From the NCBI GenBank assembly GCA_002412495.1, contig DHVE01000107.1, forward strand, positions 42,928 to 106,927: DNA of 64,000 bases, read 5' to 3'. Made by a program: the position numbers and the translations under genes. The notes beneath the pieces are model-generated. The model was not told where the DNA came from, did not search any database, and saw nothing but the letters and a program-made list of their open reading frames with translations. Positions 62,328-64,000 of the stretch are shown one piece after another. The stretch comes from Betaproteobacteria bacterium UBA5216. GTDB taxonomy: Bacteria; Pseudomonadota; Gammaproteobacteria; Burkholderiales; SG8-41. Each line of letters starts with the position of its first letter. The first letter of the stretch is position 1.

Positions 62328-64000
62328 CTATCCGACCGATTTTCCAAGCGAGAGCATCAATTGATTCAACCGCTTCACAAACCCCGCCGGGTCTTCCAGT
62401 TGCCCGCCTTCGGCCAGCATGGATTGATCGAACAGCACCTTCGCGAGATCGGTGAAACGTGTTTCATCCGCTTCATCCTTCAGGCGTTGCACCAGCGGAT
62501 GATGCGGGTTGATTTCGAGGATGGGTTTGGCGGTCGGAATATTCTGCCCGGCCGATTTCAGCAGCCGCTGGAAGTTGGCGCCCATGTCGTGCTCGTCCGC
62601 CACCAGGCACGCCGGTGAATCAGTCAGCCGTAGCGTGACGCGTACATCTTTGACGCTTTCACCGAGCGATTTCTTGATGCGCTCCAGCAGCGGTTTGGAT
62701 TCGCTTTCTTCTTTTTCCGCGGCTTTTTTCTCGGCCTCGTCTTCGAGCTTGCCGAGTTCAAGCCGCCCCTTGGCCACCGACTGCAATTTCTTGCCTTCAA
62801 ACTCGGTGAGATGCTGGCTCACCCACTCGTCCACGCGATCGCACATCAGCAGCACTTCAACGCCCTTCTTGCGGAACACCTCGAGATGCGGGCTGTTTTT
62901 GGCGGCGGCAAAGGCTTCCGCCGTGACAAAGTAGATTTTTTCCTGCTCGGGTTTCATGCGCGACACGTAATCCGCGAGCGAAACGTCCTGCGCTTCGGTA
63001 TCCGTGTGCGTGGAGGCAAATCGCAGCACCTTGGCGATACGCTCGCGATTGCCAAAATCCTCGACCACGCCTTCCTTGATGACGCGGCCGAATTCCTTCC
63101 AGAAGGTCGCGAATTTTTCCTTGTTGTTTTCCGCGAGGTCTTCGATCATCGACAACACGCGCTTGACGTTGGCCGCGCGCATGGATTCGATGTCTTTCGA
63201 CTCTTGCAGAATTTCACGCGACACGTTCAGCGGCAGATCGGCTGAGTCGATCACGCCGCGCACAAAGCGTAGATACACCGGCAACAGTTGCTCGGCGTCG
63301 TCCATGATGAATACGCGGCGCACATAGAGCTTGATGCCGCGCCGGTGTTCGCGATCCCAAAGATCAAACGGCGCGCGCGCCGGGATGTACAGCAGTTGGG
63401 TGAATTCCTTGCGGCCTTCGACCTTGTTATGCGAGTAGATAAGCGGCGCCTCGAAATCATGCGCCACGTGTTTGTAAAATTCGTGATACTGCTCTTCAGT
63501 GATGTCGTTCTTGGCGCGCGCCCACAACGCGCTTGCCTGATTGACGGTTTCGTCCTTGCCGGTGGTCTTGTAAACCGAGTTGTCCTTGTCCCACTCCTCG
63601 ACCTGCATCAGTATCGGCAGCGTGATGTGATCCGAATACTTGCGGATGATGGTGCGCAGGCGCATGCCGTTGGCGATGTCGTCTTCGCCTTCGCGCAGAT
63701 GCAGCGTGACCTCGGTGCCGCGCTCCGGCCGCGTCACGGTTTCCAGCGTGTAATCGCCGCCGCCGTCCGACTCCCAGCGCACGCCGTGCTCGGCGGTGAG
63801 TCCCGCGCGGCGCGTGGTCACCGTTACCTTGTCCGCCACCACAAACGCAGAATAAAAACCCACGCCGAACTGACCGATCAGATTGGCGTCTTTCGCCTGA
63901 TCACCAGTAAGCTTGTTGAAAAATTCGCGCGTGCCCGATTTGGCGATGGTGCCGATGTTTGCGATGACTTCATCGCGCGACATGCCGATGCCGTTGTCGG
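62328..64000 (-). CDS. htpG: molecular chaperone HtpG (Hsp90), 5' end cut by window edge
   Basis: The last 557 or so residues of HtpG are present; the frame runs off the right edge at 64000, so the first 70 or so residues with the ATP-lid start are missing. The visible part begins DNGIGM, then IGQFGVGFYSAF (the N-terminal ATPase motif), the middle domain with LYVRRVFIMDD and LPLNVSREILQ, and the C-terminal dimerisation domain with NPHHPLVQRL. It is an ATP-dependent chaperone in the cytoplasm. The stop is 60 bases from the toxin-antitoxin operator region. Confidence 0.97.
   Translation of the reverse strand, partial: DNGIGMSRDEVIANIGTIAKSGTREFFNKLTGDQAKDANLIGQFGVGFYSAFVVADKVTVTTRRAGLTAEHGVRWESDGGGDYTLETVTRPERGTEVTLHLREGEDDIANGMRLRTIIRKYSDHITLPILMQVEEWDKDNSVYKTTGKDETVNQASALWARAKNDITEEQYHEFYKHVAHDFEAPLIYSHNKVEGRKEFTQLLYIPARAPFDLWDREHRRGIKLYVRRVFIMDDAEQLLPVYLRFVRGVIDSADLPLNVSREILQESKDIESMRAANVKRVLSMIEDLAENNKEKFATFWKEFGRVIKEGVVEDFGNRERIAKVLRFASTHTDTEAQDVSLADYVSRMKPEQEKIYFVTAEAFAAAKNSPHLEVFRKKGVEVLLMCDRVDEWVSQHLTEFEGKKLQSVAKGRLELGKLEDEAEKKAAEKEESESKPLLERIKKSLGESVKDVRVTLRLTDSPACLVADEHDMGANFQRLLKSAGQNIPTAKPILEINPHHPLVQRLKDEADETRFTDLAKVLFDQSMLAEGGQLEDPAGFVKRLNQLMLSLGKSVG

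Overview
This 64 kb window looks like the chromosome of a Betaproteobacterium, probably Burkholderiales or a close relative. The evidence is a GC-rich coding bias, a large expansion of orphan periplasmic binding proteins of the TctC/Bug family (nine genes) and of the ABC_sub_bind family (eleven genes), a PilG-type response regulator, and housekeeping genes of betaproteobacterial type (kup, ppa, purEK, corA, htpG). No tRNA, rRNA, CRISPR array, transposase or prophage gene was seen. The genus assignment is inference only.

Layout. 1-8.9 kb: metabolic and housekeeping genes (an alpha/beta hydrolase with a Cys nucleophile, a PlsB-like acyltransferase, a membrane GGDEF cyclase, DUF3025, an LhgO-like oxidoreductase, one orphan ABC_sub_bind protein, srkA, corA). 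8.9-22.2 kb: six TctC-type binding proteins interleaved with two gamma-glutamyltransferases in two back-to-back operons, then a small class III cyclase and a FIST-DUF599-TctC operon. 22.8-26.5 kb: pilG, a large Hpt protein with no kinase domain, and YqhA. 26.6-32.7 kb: three more TctC genes, a FAD monooxygenase and a CapA-like protein. 32.7-37.3 kb: potassium transport (kup diverging from a CPA2/Kef antiporter) and ppa. 37.5-39.3 kb: a receiver protein, a B12-binding MerR regulator resembling the CarH photoreceptor, and a decayed ppa fragment. 39.3-43 kb: a LysR regulator divergent from an overlapping sbtA-purE-purK operon. 43.2-46.1 kb: a TerC-USP gene and a second LysR gene, each preceded by what reads as a yybP-ykoY manganese riboswitch, the two pointing away from each other.

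The most striking region is 47.2-61.1 kb. Ten ABC_sub_bind binding-protein genes lie head to tail on the minus strand, every junction overlapping by 4 or 1 bases. The last one overlaps the start of a Cache-HAMP-GAF histidine kinase, which is followed by a single-domain response regulator and a receiver-nucleotidyl cyclase. No permease or ATPase is present. This arrangement suggests a multi-ligand sensing system, in which many soluble receptors feed one kinase and a cyclic-nucleotide output, rather than transport. A non-standard AbiEii-type toxin-antitoxin pair lies just upstream, and htpG runs off the right edge.

Two other couplings deserve attention. A bicarbonate transporter (SbtA) overlaps purE-purK, and PurK consumes bicarbonate. 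Gamma-glutamyl enzymes (two GGTs and a CapA-like protein) recur beside TctC receptors.
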